DNA of 44,585 nucleotides from Burkholderiales bacterium (GTDB taxonomy: Bacteria; Pseudomonadota; Gammaproteobacteria; Burkholderiales; Burkholderiaceae_C): assembly GCA_028868875.1 (NCBI GenBank), contig JAGWTS010000005.1, positions 1-44,585 of the forward strand, read 5' to 3'. A program made the position numbers and the translations under genes. The notes beneath the pieces were generated by a model. It had not been told where the DNA came from. It did no database searches and worked only from the letters and a program-made list of their open reading frames with translations. The first letter of the stretch is position 1; the number at the start of each line of letters is the position of its first letter. Shown here piece by piece: positions 15,275-23,100 of the stretch.

Positions 15275-17377
15275 ATGAATCGCGAAACCTATGCCGTCCA
15301 CGGCGCCACCGCCGTCATCACCCTCGACAACCCGCCCGTCAACGGCATGGGCCATGCCATGCGCCAGGAAGTGGCGGGCCATCTCGACACGGCCTGGGCG
15401 GACCCGGCCGTCAGCGCCATCGTCATCATCGGCGCCGGCAAGCTGTTTTGCGGCGGCGCCGACATCAAGGCCTTCAACACCCCGGCCTCGCGCGCCGAGC
15501 CGAGTTCGCGCACCCTCGTGGCCCGCATCGAGGCCTCGGCCAAGCCGGTGATCGCCGCCGTCCACGGCAGCGCCCTGGGACTGGGGCTGGAGTTCGCGAT
15601 GGGCTGCCATTACCGCATCGCCCGGCGCGGCGCCAAGCTGGCGCTGCCCGAGGTCAAGCTCGGCTTGCTGCCCGGCGGCGGCGGCACGCAGCGCCTGCCG
15701 CGACTCGTGGGGGTCGAGGCGGCAGCGACGATGATCGTCGAAGGCGAATCGGTCGACGCCGACCGCGCGCTGGCGCTGGGTCTGGTTGACGAGGTCATCG
15801 ATGGCGAACTGCTGCCGGCGGCCCTCGCCTTTGCCGATCGCTTGGCCGGGGGCGTCGCCGCGGCACGGGAACATCCGGTGGTGTCGCGCCGCGCGGTCCG
15901 CCCGCCCCAGGACCCCGGATTCTTCGCCGCCCAACGCCAGCGCATCGCCGCATCGCGCCGCGGCCAGCCGGCACCGCTGGAATGCCTGGCCTGCATCGAG
16001 GCGGCGCTCACGATGCCTTTCGACGAAGGACTGAAGTTCGAGCGCGAGCGCTTCGACATCCTCGTCAACGGCACCGAGTCGAAGGCGATGCGCCACCTCT
16101 TCCTCGCCGAGCGCGCCGCGGCCAAGATCGACGGACTCCCGGCCGACACCGCGGTGGCGACGATCGACCGTGTCGCGATCATCGGCGCCGGCACGATGGG
16201 CGGCGGCATCGCGATGAGCTTCGCGTCGGCCGGTATCCCGGTGACCTTGGTGGAAGCCAAGCCCGAGGCCTTGCAGCGCGGCCTCGCGACGATCCGCAAG
16301 AACTACGAAGCCACGGCAGCCAAAGGCCGGCTGAGCGCCGCCGAGGCCGAGGCCCGCATCGCCCGCATCGAAGGCGCGCTCGATCTCGAACGCGTCGGCG
16401 ATGCCGACCTCGTCATCGAGGCGGTGTTCGAGGACATGGCGGTGAAGCAGGAACTCTTCACGCGGCTCGACGCTCTGTGCAAGCCCTCGGCCGTACTCGC
16501 CACCAACACCTCGCGCCTGGACGTCGACGAGATCGCGCGCACGACACGGCGCCCGGCATCGGTGATCGGCCTGCATTTCTTCAGCCCGGCGAACGTGATG
16601 CGCCTCGTCGAAGTAGTGCGCGGCGCGGCGAGTTCGCCGTCGACCGTCGCGAGCTCGATGAACGTGGTGCGCCGGATCGGCAAGCTGCCGGTCCTGGTCG
16701 GCGTCTGCGACGGCTTCGTCGGCAACCGCATGGTGGCGCAATACGCGCGCGAGGCCGAGTTCCTGCTCGAGGAAGGCGCCACGCCCGGGCAGGTCGACGG
16801 CGCGTTGAAAAAGTTCGGCCTCGCGATGGGCCGCTTCGCGATGGCCGACCTCGCCGGACTGGACATCGGCTGGGCGGGCCGCAAGCGCATGGCGGCGACG
16901 CGCCCGGCGCATCTGCGCTATTCGAAGGTGGCCGACCGCATTTGCGAGCTGGGGCGGCTGGGGCAGAAGACCGGCGCCGGCTTTTACCGCTACGAAGCGG
17001 GCAGCCGTTCGCCGGTTCCTGACCCGGTGGTGCACGAGTTGATCGAGCAATGCGCGCGCGAATCCGGCATCGAGCGGCGCGAGATTTCTGACGCCGAGAT
17101 CGTCGAACGCACGATTTACGCCCTCGTCAACGAAGGCGCGAAGATCCTCGAAGAAGGCATCGCCCAGCGCGCTTCCGACATCGACCTCATCTACGTCAAC
17201 GGCTACGGCTTTCCGGCCTGGCGCGGCGGGCCGATGTTTTATGCCGACACCGTCGGACTGGCGAAGGTCTGCGAACGCATCCGCGAGTTCGAGCGCCGGC
17301 ATGGCGAATTCTGGAAGCCCGCGCCTTTGCTCGTGCGCCTGGCCGAATCGGGCAAGACTTTCGCCAAGCCGGAATGA
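15275..17377 (+). CDS. Fused enoyl-CoA hydratase / 3-hydroxyacyl-CoA dehydrogenase (FadB-like)
   Basis: Bifunctional beta-oxidation protein of 700 residues. Residues 1 to about 190 are a crotonase domain (CGGADIKAFN, GSALGLGLEFAM, ALPEVKLG). The first catalytic Glu is present, but the second position is Thr (AAATMIVEG). From about residue 297 comes the NAD-binding Rossmann fold (IIGAGTMGGGIAMSF), then the HAD catalytic region (GLHFFSPANVMRLVEVV) and two C-terminal HAD domains (DGFVGNRM, GYGFPAWRGGPMFY). It hydrates enoyl-CoA and oxidises 3-hydroxyacyl-CoA, feeding the thiolase. It is transcribed alone from the site B promoter and followed by a strong palindrome. Confidence 0.95.
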   Translation: MNRETYAVHGATAVITLDNPPVNGMGHAMRQEVAGHLDTAWADPAVSAIVIIGAGKLFCGGADIKAFNTPASRAEPSSRTLVARIEASAKPVIAAVHGSALGLGLEFAMGCHYRIARRGAKLALPEVKLGLLPGGGGTQRLPRLVGVEAAATMIVEGESVDADRALALGLVDEVIDGELLPAALAFADRLAGGVAAAREHPVVSRRAVRPPQDPGFFAAQRQRIAASRRGQPAPLECLACIEAALTMPFDEGLKFERERFDILVNGTESKAMRHLFLAERAAAKIDGLPADTAVATIDRVAIIGAGTMGGGIAMSFASAGIPVTLVEAKPEALQRGLATIRKNYEATAAKGRLSAAEAEARIARIEGALDLERVGDADLVIEAVFEDMAVKQELFTRLDALCKPSAVLATNTSRLDVDEIARTTRRPASVIGLHFFSPANVMRLVEVVRGAASSPSTVASSMNVVRRIGKLPVLVGVCDGFVGNRMVAQYAREAEFLLEEGATPGQVDGALKKFGLAMGRFAMADLAGLDIGWAGRKRMAATRPAHLRYSKVADRICELGRLGQKTGAGFYRYEAGSRSPVPDPVVHELIEQCARESGIERREISDAEIVERTIYALVNEGAKILEEGIAQRASDIDLIYVNGYGFPAWRGGPMFYADTVGLAKVCERIREFERRHGEFWKPAPLLVRLAESGKTFAKPE

Positions 17378-17379
17378 GC

Positions 17380-17399
17380 GAGGGGCCCGCGGGCCCCTC
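17380..17399. terminator. Perfect GC palindrome between convergent genes
   Basis: Twenty-base self-complementary sequence made of GAGGGGCCC, a central GC and GGGCCCCTC. It starts 2 bases after the FadB-like stop and lies ahead of the convergent iclR end. A bidirectional terminator is likely from position, though no clear T-run follows on either strand. Confidence 0.5.
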
Positions 17400-17423
17400 T
17401 CGATGCGGCGCAGCGCAGGCGTG

Positions 17424-18284
17424 TCAGGCGGGGATCTTCGGCGCCGTCTTGCGCGGCTTGGCCGCGGTCTTGCGGGCCGGGGCCTTCTTCGCGGCGGGCC
17501 GCGCCTGATCGGCGTTGACGTCGTCCATCAAGAGCTTGAGGTCCAGGGCATGGTCGGGGCTCGCGCCGAGCCGGGTCGAGATGTCGCGTCCGGCCACCAT
17601 CAGGATCTCGGCAAAGTCGAGGTCGCGCGGGTCGACGCGAACGCTCGGGCCGGTGAGCGAGAGGCCATGGCGCACCTTGCCGTGGATGTCGAAGATCGGC
17701 ACCGAGATCGCGGTCAGCCCGGGTACGCGCTGGCCGCGCGACAAGGCATAGCCCTGCTTGCGGAAGCGCGCGAGTTCGCGGTCGAAGGCCGCCCGGTCGT
17801 ATTCGACGCCGGCGGTGGTGAACTTCAGCACCGCTTCGAGTTCGTCGGGCTCCATGTGCGCGAGCAGGATGCGGCTGCTCGCGCTCAGGAACAAAGGCAT
17901 GTGCTCGCCCAGCCGCGCCATCGACATCAGCGGCGCGGGCGAGTCGACCACTTCGAGCACCATGCGGTCGTTGCCGACGATGGTGTTGAGCGTGATCGTC
18001 TCCTGGGTCTGCTTGTTGACCTCGAGCATCACCGGCCGCGCGATCTCGCGGATGTTGAGCGTGCTGCGCACCAGCCCGCCCAGGCGCGCCAGCTTCAGCG
18101 ACAGGCAATACTGCTGGTTGTCCATGCGGATCAGGAAGCCTGCCCGCTCGAGCGTGTTGACGAGCCGGAAGGTCGTCGTCTTGGGCATCCGGATGCGCTC
18201 GGCGAGGTCTTGCAGCGTGAGGCTCAGGTGCTCGTTGTCGAAGGCGTCGAAGATGGCCAGCGCGCGGCCGACAGCGCGGATCAT
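17424..18284 (-). CDS. IclR-family transcriptional regulator with basic C-terminal tail
   Basis: Regulator of 286 residues. The N-terminal winged helix-turn-helix (IRAVGRALAIFDAF, LTLQDLAERIRMPKTTTFRL) is followed by the effector-binding domain (GLTAISVPIFDIHGKVRHGL). The last 30 or so residues are Ala/Lys/Pro-rich (AAKKAPARKTAAKPRKTAPK), an H1-like extension not typical of the family that could add non-specific DNA affinity. The start at MIRAVG is preferred over upstream ATGs because an operator-like site lies 8 bases before it (18293-18319). It is downstream of the dehydrogenase pair on the same strand. Likely controls the left half of the island in response to a pathway acid or CoA ester (inferred). 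Confidence 0.92.
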   Translation of the reverse strand: MIRAVGRALAIFDAFDNEHLSLTLQDLAERIRMPKTTTFRLVNTLERAGFLIRMDNQQYCLSLKLARLGGLVRSTLNIREIARPVMLEVNKQTQETITLNTIVGNDRMVLEVVDSPAPLMSMARLGEHMPLFLSASSRILLAHMEPDELEAVLKFTTAGVEYDRAAFDRELARFRKQGYALSRGQRVPGLTAISVPIFDIHGKVRHGLSLTGPSVRVDPRDLDFAEILMVAGRDISTRLGASPDHALDLKLLMDDVNADQARPAAKKAPARKTAAKPRKTAPKIPA

Positions 18285-18292
18285 GGACAAAC

Positions 18293-18319
18293 TCCGGTAC
18301 GGATTTCGATGGGCGGAAC
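18293..18319 (-). promoter_or_regulatory. Candidate IclR autoregulatory operator
   Basis: On the minus strand: GTTCCGC, three bases, TCGAAATC, two bases, T, one base, CCGGA, matching site B at 21 of 27 positions. It fills the short gap between the dehydrogenase stop and the iclR start, which suggests autoregulation from an internal promoter. Confidence 0.6.
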
Positions 18320-19473
18320 TATAGCGCAGCCACTTCGCCAAACTGCGCAAAACGCCGGCGATGCGCGCTCGCGTTGCCGAGCCAGCCCGACAGCACCAGG
18401 GCCCGCTTCAGGTACAGGCCGGCATCGCATTCGTCGGTGTAGCCGATCGCGCCGTGGAGCTGGATCACTTCGCGCGTGACGCGCAGCCCGGCTTCGCTGG
18501 CGCGCGCCTTGCAGCGGCTCGCGACCTTGGCGCGTTCGGTGCGCGAGACCTCGCCGTCGAGCTTGCGCAAGGCCTCGTCGAGGACGGCGCGCGTCAGCTC
18601 CTGCTGGACGTACAGGTCGGCCGCCTTGTGCTGCAAGGCCTGGAAGCTGCCGATCGGCTTGCCGAACTGCACACGCGTGCGCATGTAAGCCAGAGCCATC
18701 GCGAGCGAGGCCTGCATCACGCCGAGCATCTCGGCGCTCGCGAGCATGACCGCTTCGTCGAAGGCGCGCTCGAATGCGGCCGCCGCTTGCGGGCCTGGGG
18801 CGGCGACAACCTCAGCCGCCTCGACCCGAACGCCGCGCAACTCGACGATTCCCGAAGGCGTCTCGTCGGCGCGCCATTCCTGGCGCAGGGTGACGCCCGG
18901 AGCGCCGGCATCGACCCAGAACAGCCCCGGCCGGCCGTCCGCGAGCGCGGTCACGACGAATCCCGTCGCCCCCGCCGCACCGGCGACGAAGCGCTTGGCG
19001 CCGTCCAGGACATGGCCGCCGTCAGCGGCCGAGGCCTGGCTGCGGATGGCAGCCGGATCGATCCCGCCGACGCCTTCCTGCCAGGCCACGCAGGGCAGGA
19101 CGCTGCCGTCGGCAACACCGGGCAGCAGGCGCTGCTGGAGCCCGGCGTTGCCGCCGTGCAGCACCGCGCGCGCCGCGAAGGCGGTGGCGGGCAGCGGATC
19201 GGCAAGCAGGCCGCGCCCCAGTTCCTCGAGCACCACCGCCATCTCGGTAAGTCCGAGCGAAAGGCCGCCCTGCGCCTCGGGCAAGACGATGCCGAGCCAG
19301 CCCAGGTCGGCCATTTGCCGCAGCAGGCCGGGGTCGTAGCCGGGCAGGCTGGCGCGGCGCCGGCGCAGCGCCTTCATGTCCGCGCTGCCGGAAGCGAAGT
19401 CGGCGGCGCTTTCGCGCAGCATCCGGATCTGCTGCGCCCGTTCGTCGATGGCGATGTCCTGCATGTCGGGCAT
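18319..19473 (-). CDS. Acyl-CoA dehydrogenase-like subunit (atypical, paired)
   Basis: Protein of 384 residues with acyl-CoA dehydrogenase fold: N-terminal helices, DLGWLGIVLPEAQGGL, and the C-terminal helical domain with MRTRVQFGKPIGSFQALQHKAAD and LHGAIGYTDECDAG. The middle beta domain is divergent: the usual FAD-contacting E-x-G-x-G-S-D motif is not found, and the catalytic Glu loop is absent. This degenerate type is known from two-subunit dehydrogenases such as FadE28/FadE29 and ChsE1/ChsE2, in which each partner supplies part of the cofactor site. The full-type partner is encoded 20 bases upstream. Start at MPDMQD (19473); MQD at 19464 is an alternative. Confidence 0.88.
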   Translation of the reverse strand: MPDMQDIAIDERAQQIRMLRESAADFASGSADMKALRRRRASLPGYDPGLLRQMADLGWLGIVLPEAQGGLSLGLTEMAVVLEELGRGLLADPLPATAFAARAVLHGGNAGLQQRLLPGVADGSVLPCVAWQEGVGGIDPAAIRSQASAADGGHVLDGAKRFVAGAAGATGFVVTALADGRPGLFWVDAGAPGVTLRQEWRADETPSGIVELRGVRVEAAEVVAAPGPQAAAAFERAFDEAVMLASAEMLGVMQASLAMALAYMRTRVQFGKPIGSFQALQHKAADLYVQQELTRAVLDEALRKLDGEVSRTERAKVASRCKARASEAGLRVTREVIQLHGAIGYTDECDAGLYLKRALVLSGWLGNASAHRRRFAQFGEVAAL

Positions 19474-19493
19474 GTCGGTATTCCGCGGTGCGC

Positions 19494-20666
19494 TCAGCTG
19501 GGAAGGTCCAGCACGTTCTTGGCCAGGATGTTGCGCTGGACCTGGCTCGATCCGCCGTAAATCGTGAAAGCGCGGCAATCGAGGAAGGGGTAGAGGACGT
19601 CGATCGCCTGGCCCTGGACGTCGACCTCGCCGAGCAGCGTTCCGAGATCGCCGGCCGCCTCGACCATCAGCTCGGTCACGCGCTGGCAGGTCTCGGTGGC
19701 CCAGATCTTGAGCATCGAGACCTCGAAGCCGAAGCTGCCGCCGGTGCGCATGATTTGCGCAAAATGCTCGTAGGCGGCGGCGCTGTCGAGCACGTCCATC
19801 GTCACCTGGGCGAGCTTGTCGGCGAACACCGGATCCTCGGCCTTGCCGCTGGCGGCCGCCAGTTGCCGCAGCCGCAGCAAGGCCAGCATCGACTGCCGCG
19901 GCGAGCCCGACCAGATGCGCTCGAATCCCAGCAAGGCCTTCGCGACGTCCCAGCCCTTGTTCAGTTCGCCGACGAGGTTGGACAGAGGCGTGCGCACGTC
20001 GTCGAGGAAGACTTCGCACAGTTCCTCGTGGCCCGCGATGTTGCGAATCGGCCGCACGGTGACGCCGGGCTGGCGCAGGTCGATCATCACGAAGCTGATG
20101 CCGGCCTGCTTCTTCACCGTCTTGTCGGTGCGCACGAGGGCGAACATGTGGTTGGCGTCGAAAGCGACGCTGGTCCAGATCTTCTGTCCGTTGATGACGA
20201 ATTCGTCGCCCTCGATTCGTGCCTCGGTGCGCAGGCTCGCGAGGTCCGAGCCCGCATTCGGCTCCGAGTAGCCCTGGCACCAGGTGTGCTCGCCCGAGAG
20301 GATGGGCGGCAGCAGGCGCCGGCGCTGCTCGTCGGTGCCGCGGGCGATGAGCAAGGGGCCGATGTTCATCAGCCCCTGGTCCATCACGCGCGGCGCGCCG
20401 CTGCGCTCGAGCTCTTCCAGATAGACCAGCACCTTGGACTGCGACAGCCCCATTCCGCCCCATTCGCGCGGCCACGATGGCACGAGCCAGCCCTGCTGCG
20501 AGAGCGTGAGGTACCAGGGCTTGACCTCGGCCCAGCGCGCGCGCCGGCTGAGGTGGCGCAGGTGCGGCGGCACGTGGGCGGCGAAGAAGTCGGCGGCGGC
20601 GCGCCTGAACTCGTCGTCTGAGAGCGCGTTCCAGTCCGTCTGCCGGGTTGCTTGCTGCTCGGCCAT
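19494..20666 (-). CDS. Acyl-CoA dehydrogenase (paired, large subunit type)
   Basis: Protein of 390 residues with standard motifs WPREWGGMGLS, QGYSEPNAGSDLASL and INGQKIWTSVAFDAN. The C-terminal loop reads IYGGSSQVQRNILAK, with Gly at the MCAD Glu376 position, as in dehydrogenases that use a base elsewhere. It precedes the atypical dehydrogenase at 18319 by 20 bases, the usual gene order for a heteromeric enzyme. Such complexes in actinobacteria act on steroid side-chain CoA esters; the substrate here is unknown. It lies 8 bases after the crotonase at 20675. Confidence 0.92.
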   Translation of the reverse strand: MAEQQATRQTDWNALSDDEFRRAAADFFAAHVPPHLRHLSRRARWAEVKPWYLTLSQQGWLVPSWPREWGGMGLSQSKVLVYLEELERSGAPRVMDQGLMNIGPLLIARGTDEQRRRLLPPILSGEHTWCQGYSEPNAGSDLASLRTEARIEGDEFVINGQKIWTSVAFDANHMFALVRTDKTVKKQAGISFVMIDLRQPGVTVRPIRNIAGHEELCEVFLDDVRTPLSNLVGELNKGWDVAKALLGFERIWSGSPRQSMLALLRLRQLAAASGKAEDPVFADKLAQVTMDVLDSAAAYEHFAQIMRTGGSFGFEVSMLKIWATETCQRVTELMVEAAGDLGTLLGEVDVQGQAIDVLYPFLDCRAFTIYGGSSQVQRNILAKNVLDLPS

Positions 20667-20674
20667 GCTCGTGC

Positions 20675-21484
20675 TCACTCGCCCTTGAAGACCGGCGGCC
20701 GCTTCTCGAGAAAGGCTTTCGCGGCCTCGTGATGGTCGCGCGAATTGATCGACAGCATCTCGTAAGCGATCGAGGCGTCGAGGATCAGGTTGAGCTGGTG
20801 CTTGATCCACTTGTTGACCGAGAGCTTGGTCCAGCGCACCGCCAGCGGCGGCAAGGCGTTGAGCTCGCGCGCAATCTCCATCGCGCGCGCCATCACCTCC
20901 TCGACCGGCGCGACATGGTTGATCAAGCCCATCTCGTGCGCCTCCTTGCCGCTCATCAGCTTGCCGCGCATGAGGAATTCCTTGGCCCGGTTCGGACCGA
21001 CCAGGATCGGCCAGATCACGGCGCCGCCGTCGCCGGCGACCAGGCCCACCTTGACGTGCGAGTCGCCGAACTTGGCGGTCTCGGAGATCACGGTGGCGTC
21101 GGCGAACAGCGCCAGGGTGGCGCCGAGGCCGACGGCGTCGCCGTTGATCGCGGCGACGACGGGCTTCTCGACCTCGAGCAGGCATTGGAACAGGCGCTTG
21201 GTCGACGCCGGCGTCGCGATCGAGAACTTCCAGCCTTCGTCGGTGCCGTAGCGGTTGACCATGCGCTTGATGTCGCCGCCGGCCGAGAACATCCGCCCCG
21301 CGCCGGTGAGCACGATCACGTTGACCTCGGGGTCGGCCGAGAGGTCGAGCCAGACCTGCTCGAGCTCGGCATGCATCTCGGCGTGGATGGCGTTGCGGTT
21401 GTCGGGCTGGTTCAGCGTCAGCGTGGCGATGCCTTGCTCGCGCTCGATGGCGAGGTAGCGGTAGCGCGAGTAGTCGACGGTCAT
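20675..21484 (-). CDS. Crotonase-family protein (enoyl-CoA hydratase/isomerase)
   Basis: Crotonase of 269 residues with FSAGGDIKRMVN and NGDAVGLGATLALF oxyanion segments. At the first hydratase Glu position the sequence is GDSHVKVGL (no Glu); the second is present (RAKEFLM). This is the same pattern as the crotonase at 14419, suggesting isomerase, lyase or hydrolase chemistry rather than plain hydration. ATG at 21484 (MTVDYSRYRYL) begins the conserved fold. It is the first gene of the minus-strand run crotonase, dehydrogenase, dehydrogenase, iclR, divergent from the SnoaL remnant and a CoA-transferase. Confidence 0.9.
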   Translation of the reverse strand: MTVDYSRYRYLAIEREQGIATLTLNQPDNRNAIHAEMHAELEQVWLDLSADPEVNVIVLTGAGRMFSAGGDIKRMVNRYGTDEGWKFSIATPASTKRLFQCLLEVEKPVVAAINGDAVGLGATLALFADATVISETAKFGDSHVKVGLVAGDGGAVIWPILVGPNRAKEFLMRGKLMSGKEAHEMGLINHVAPVEEVMARAMEIARELNALPPLAVRWTKLSVNKWIKHQLNLILDASIAYEMLSINSRDHHEAAKAFLEKRPPVFKGE

Positions 21485-21566
21485 GGTCGGGTGCCTTCGG
21501 AGGTTGCGGGGGTGAAACACGCGCTCGCCCGCACAAGGGCTGCGATCGTCGCGATTTTCGAAACCA

Positions 21567-21589
21567 GTTCCATTTTCGTGTGCTATTCT
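21567..21589 (+). promoter_or_regulatory. Weak IclR-operator-like site (site C)
   Basis: GTTCCATTT, TCG, and a later ATTC align with site A if one base is gapped. It sits in the divergent space between the crotonase (21484) and the next plus-strand genes, where an operator would be expected. Flanking CGAAA and TTTCG arms form a second small dyad (21559-21578). The match is weaker than at the other three sites. Confidence 0.3.
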
Positions 21590-21597
21590 CGATTCAT

Positions 21598-21840
21598 GGA
21601 ACCGCCCTGTCAAGCCGACCTGCAGGCCTTGCTGGCCCGCGAAGCCATCCGCGAAGCCATCCGCGACTGCCACGGCGCCTACCAAGGCGCTGCCCAGGGC
21701 TTCATGGCCCAGGCCCTGCCGCGGCTGCGGCGCTGCGCGGCGGGCGAATGGAGCCGACGAGGCGTGCCCGGAGCGCGTCGCGGCGCGGCCAATCGACGGC
21801 GCCTGGGTGGCGCGATGAAACCGCAAAGGTCCGACACATG
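21598..21840 (+). pseudogene. Deleted SnoaL/NTF2-like gene remnant
   Basis: An open frame of 80 residues that matches the intact SnoaL-like protein at 26288 in two blocks. ADLQALLAREAIREAI corresponds to ASLQSLLDRESIRECI, and HGAYQGAAQGFMAQALPRL corresponds to HGAFRGSASDFIAAALPRL. About two dozen codons between the blocks are missing, and after LPRL the similarity is lost in Arg-rich reading, so most of the C-terminal half is gone. The frame ends in ATGA overlapping the CoA-transferase start and may only serve as a translated leader for it. Confidence 0.6.
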
Positions 21841-23079
21841 AGTGATCAAACTCCCCGCGGCGGCGCGCTGTCGCACATCCGCGTCCTCGACCTGAGCCGC
21901 GTCTTCGCCGGGCCCTGGGCCGGACAGATGCTGGCGGACCTGGGGGCCGAGGTCGTCAAGGTCGAGCGCCCTGGAGACGGCGACGACGCCCGGCGCCTGG
22001 GGCCGCCTTTTCTGCGCGACGACGAAGGCCGCCCGACGCGCGAGTCGGGCTTCTTCATGAGCGCGAACCGCAACAAGAAGTCGCTCACCGTCGACCTCTC
22101 CAAGCCCGAGGGCCAGGAGATCGTGCGCGCGCTCGCGCGCCGCAGCGACGTGCTGATCGAGAACTACAAGGTCGGCGACCTCGCGCGCCACGGCCTCGAC
22201 GAAGCCCGGCTGCGCGCCGAGAACCCGCGCCTCGTCTACTGCTCGATCACCGGCTTCGGCCAGACCGGCCCTTACCGCGCGCGCGCCGGCTACGACTCGA
22301 TCTTCCAGGGCATGGGCGGGCTGATGGCGATCACCGGCCATGCCGACGACACCCCCGGCGGCGGCCCGCAGAAAGTGGGGCTGATCGTCTCGGACCTGAT
22401 GGCCGGCATGTACGCCTCGGTCGCGATCCTCGCCGCCCTCGAGCACCGCGATGCCGTCTCGGGACGCGGCCAATACATCGACCTGGCGCTGCTCGATTCA
22501 CAGGTGGCCGCGCTCTCGCATGTCGGCATGGGCCACCTGGTCTCGGGCGACCCGCTGGCGCGCTGCGGCACCTTGTCGCCGACGGCGGCGCCGTCGCAGA
22601 TGTTCCGCTGCGCCGACGGGCCCATCATGCTGGTGGTCGGCAACAACGCGCAGTTTGCTCGCCTGGCCGCGCTCACCGGGCTGCCGGACCTGGCGCAGGA
22701 CGGCCGCTTCCGGACCAACCTGGCGCGCATCGGCCACCGCGCCGAGCTCAATGCCTTGCTCGATCCGGTGTTCGCGAGCCGACCCAAGCAGCATTGGATC
22801 GACGCCTTCGCGGCCGCCGGCATTCCTTGCGGCCCGGTCAACGAACTGCCCGAGGTGTTTGCCGACCCGCAGGTGCGCGATCGCGGCATGGTCGTGCACC
22901 TGCCGCACCCGCAGCGCGCGCAGATGCCGATGCTGGCGAACCCGATCCGCCTCTCGGACACCCCCGTCCAATACCGCAGCGTGCCGCCCGCGCTCGGCGC
23001 CCATACCGACGAGGTGCTCGCCGAAATCGGCTACGACGAGGCCGCGCGCGCGGCCTTGCGCGAGCGCGGCATCGTCTGA
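21838..23079 (+). CDS. Family III CoA-transferase (CaiB/BaiF/Frc type)
   Basis: Protein of 413 residues. It has the N-terminal Rossmann-like CoA-binding segment (VLDLSRVFAGPWAGQMLADLGAEVVKVE), ENYKVGDLARHGL, SITGFGQTGPY, and the catalytic Asp in GLIVSDLMAGMYA. These enzymes move CoA between organic acids via a mixed anhydride on Asp, without ATP. It may activate the pathway acid using CoA from a downstream product. The start ATG at 21838 overlaps the remnant frame. It is convergent with, and clearly distinct from, the second family III enzyme at 23101. Confidence 0.93.
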   Translation: MSDQTPRGGALSHIRVLDLSRVFAGPWAGQMLADLGAEVVKVERPGDGDDARRLGPPFLRDDEGRPTRESGFFMSANRNKKSLTVDLSKPEGQEIVRALARRSDVLIENYKVGDLARHGLDEARLRAENPRLVYCSITGFGQTGPYRARAGYDSIFQGMGGLMAITGHADDTPGGGPQKVGLIVSDLMAGMYASVAILAALEHRDAVSGRGQYIDLALLDSQVAALSHVGMGHLVSGDPLARCGTLSPTAAPSQMFRCADGPIMLVVGNNAQFARLAALTGLPDLAQDGRFRTNLARIGHRAELNALLDPVFASRPKQHWIDAFAAAGIPCGPVNELPEVFADPQVRDRGMVVHLPHPQRAQMPMLANPIRLSDTPVQYRSVPPALGAHTDEVLAEIGYDEAARAALRERGIV

Positions 23080-23100
23080 CGGCGCAGCTCGGCGGCCGGC

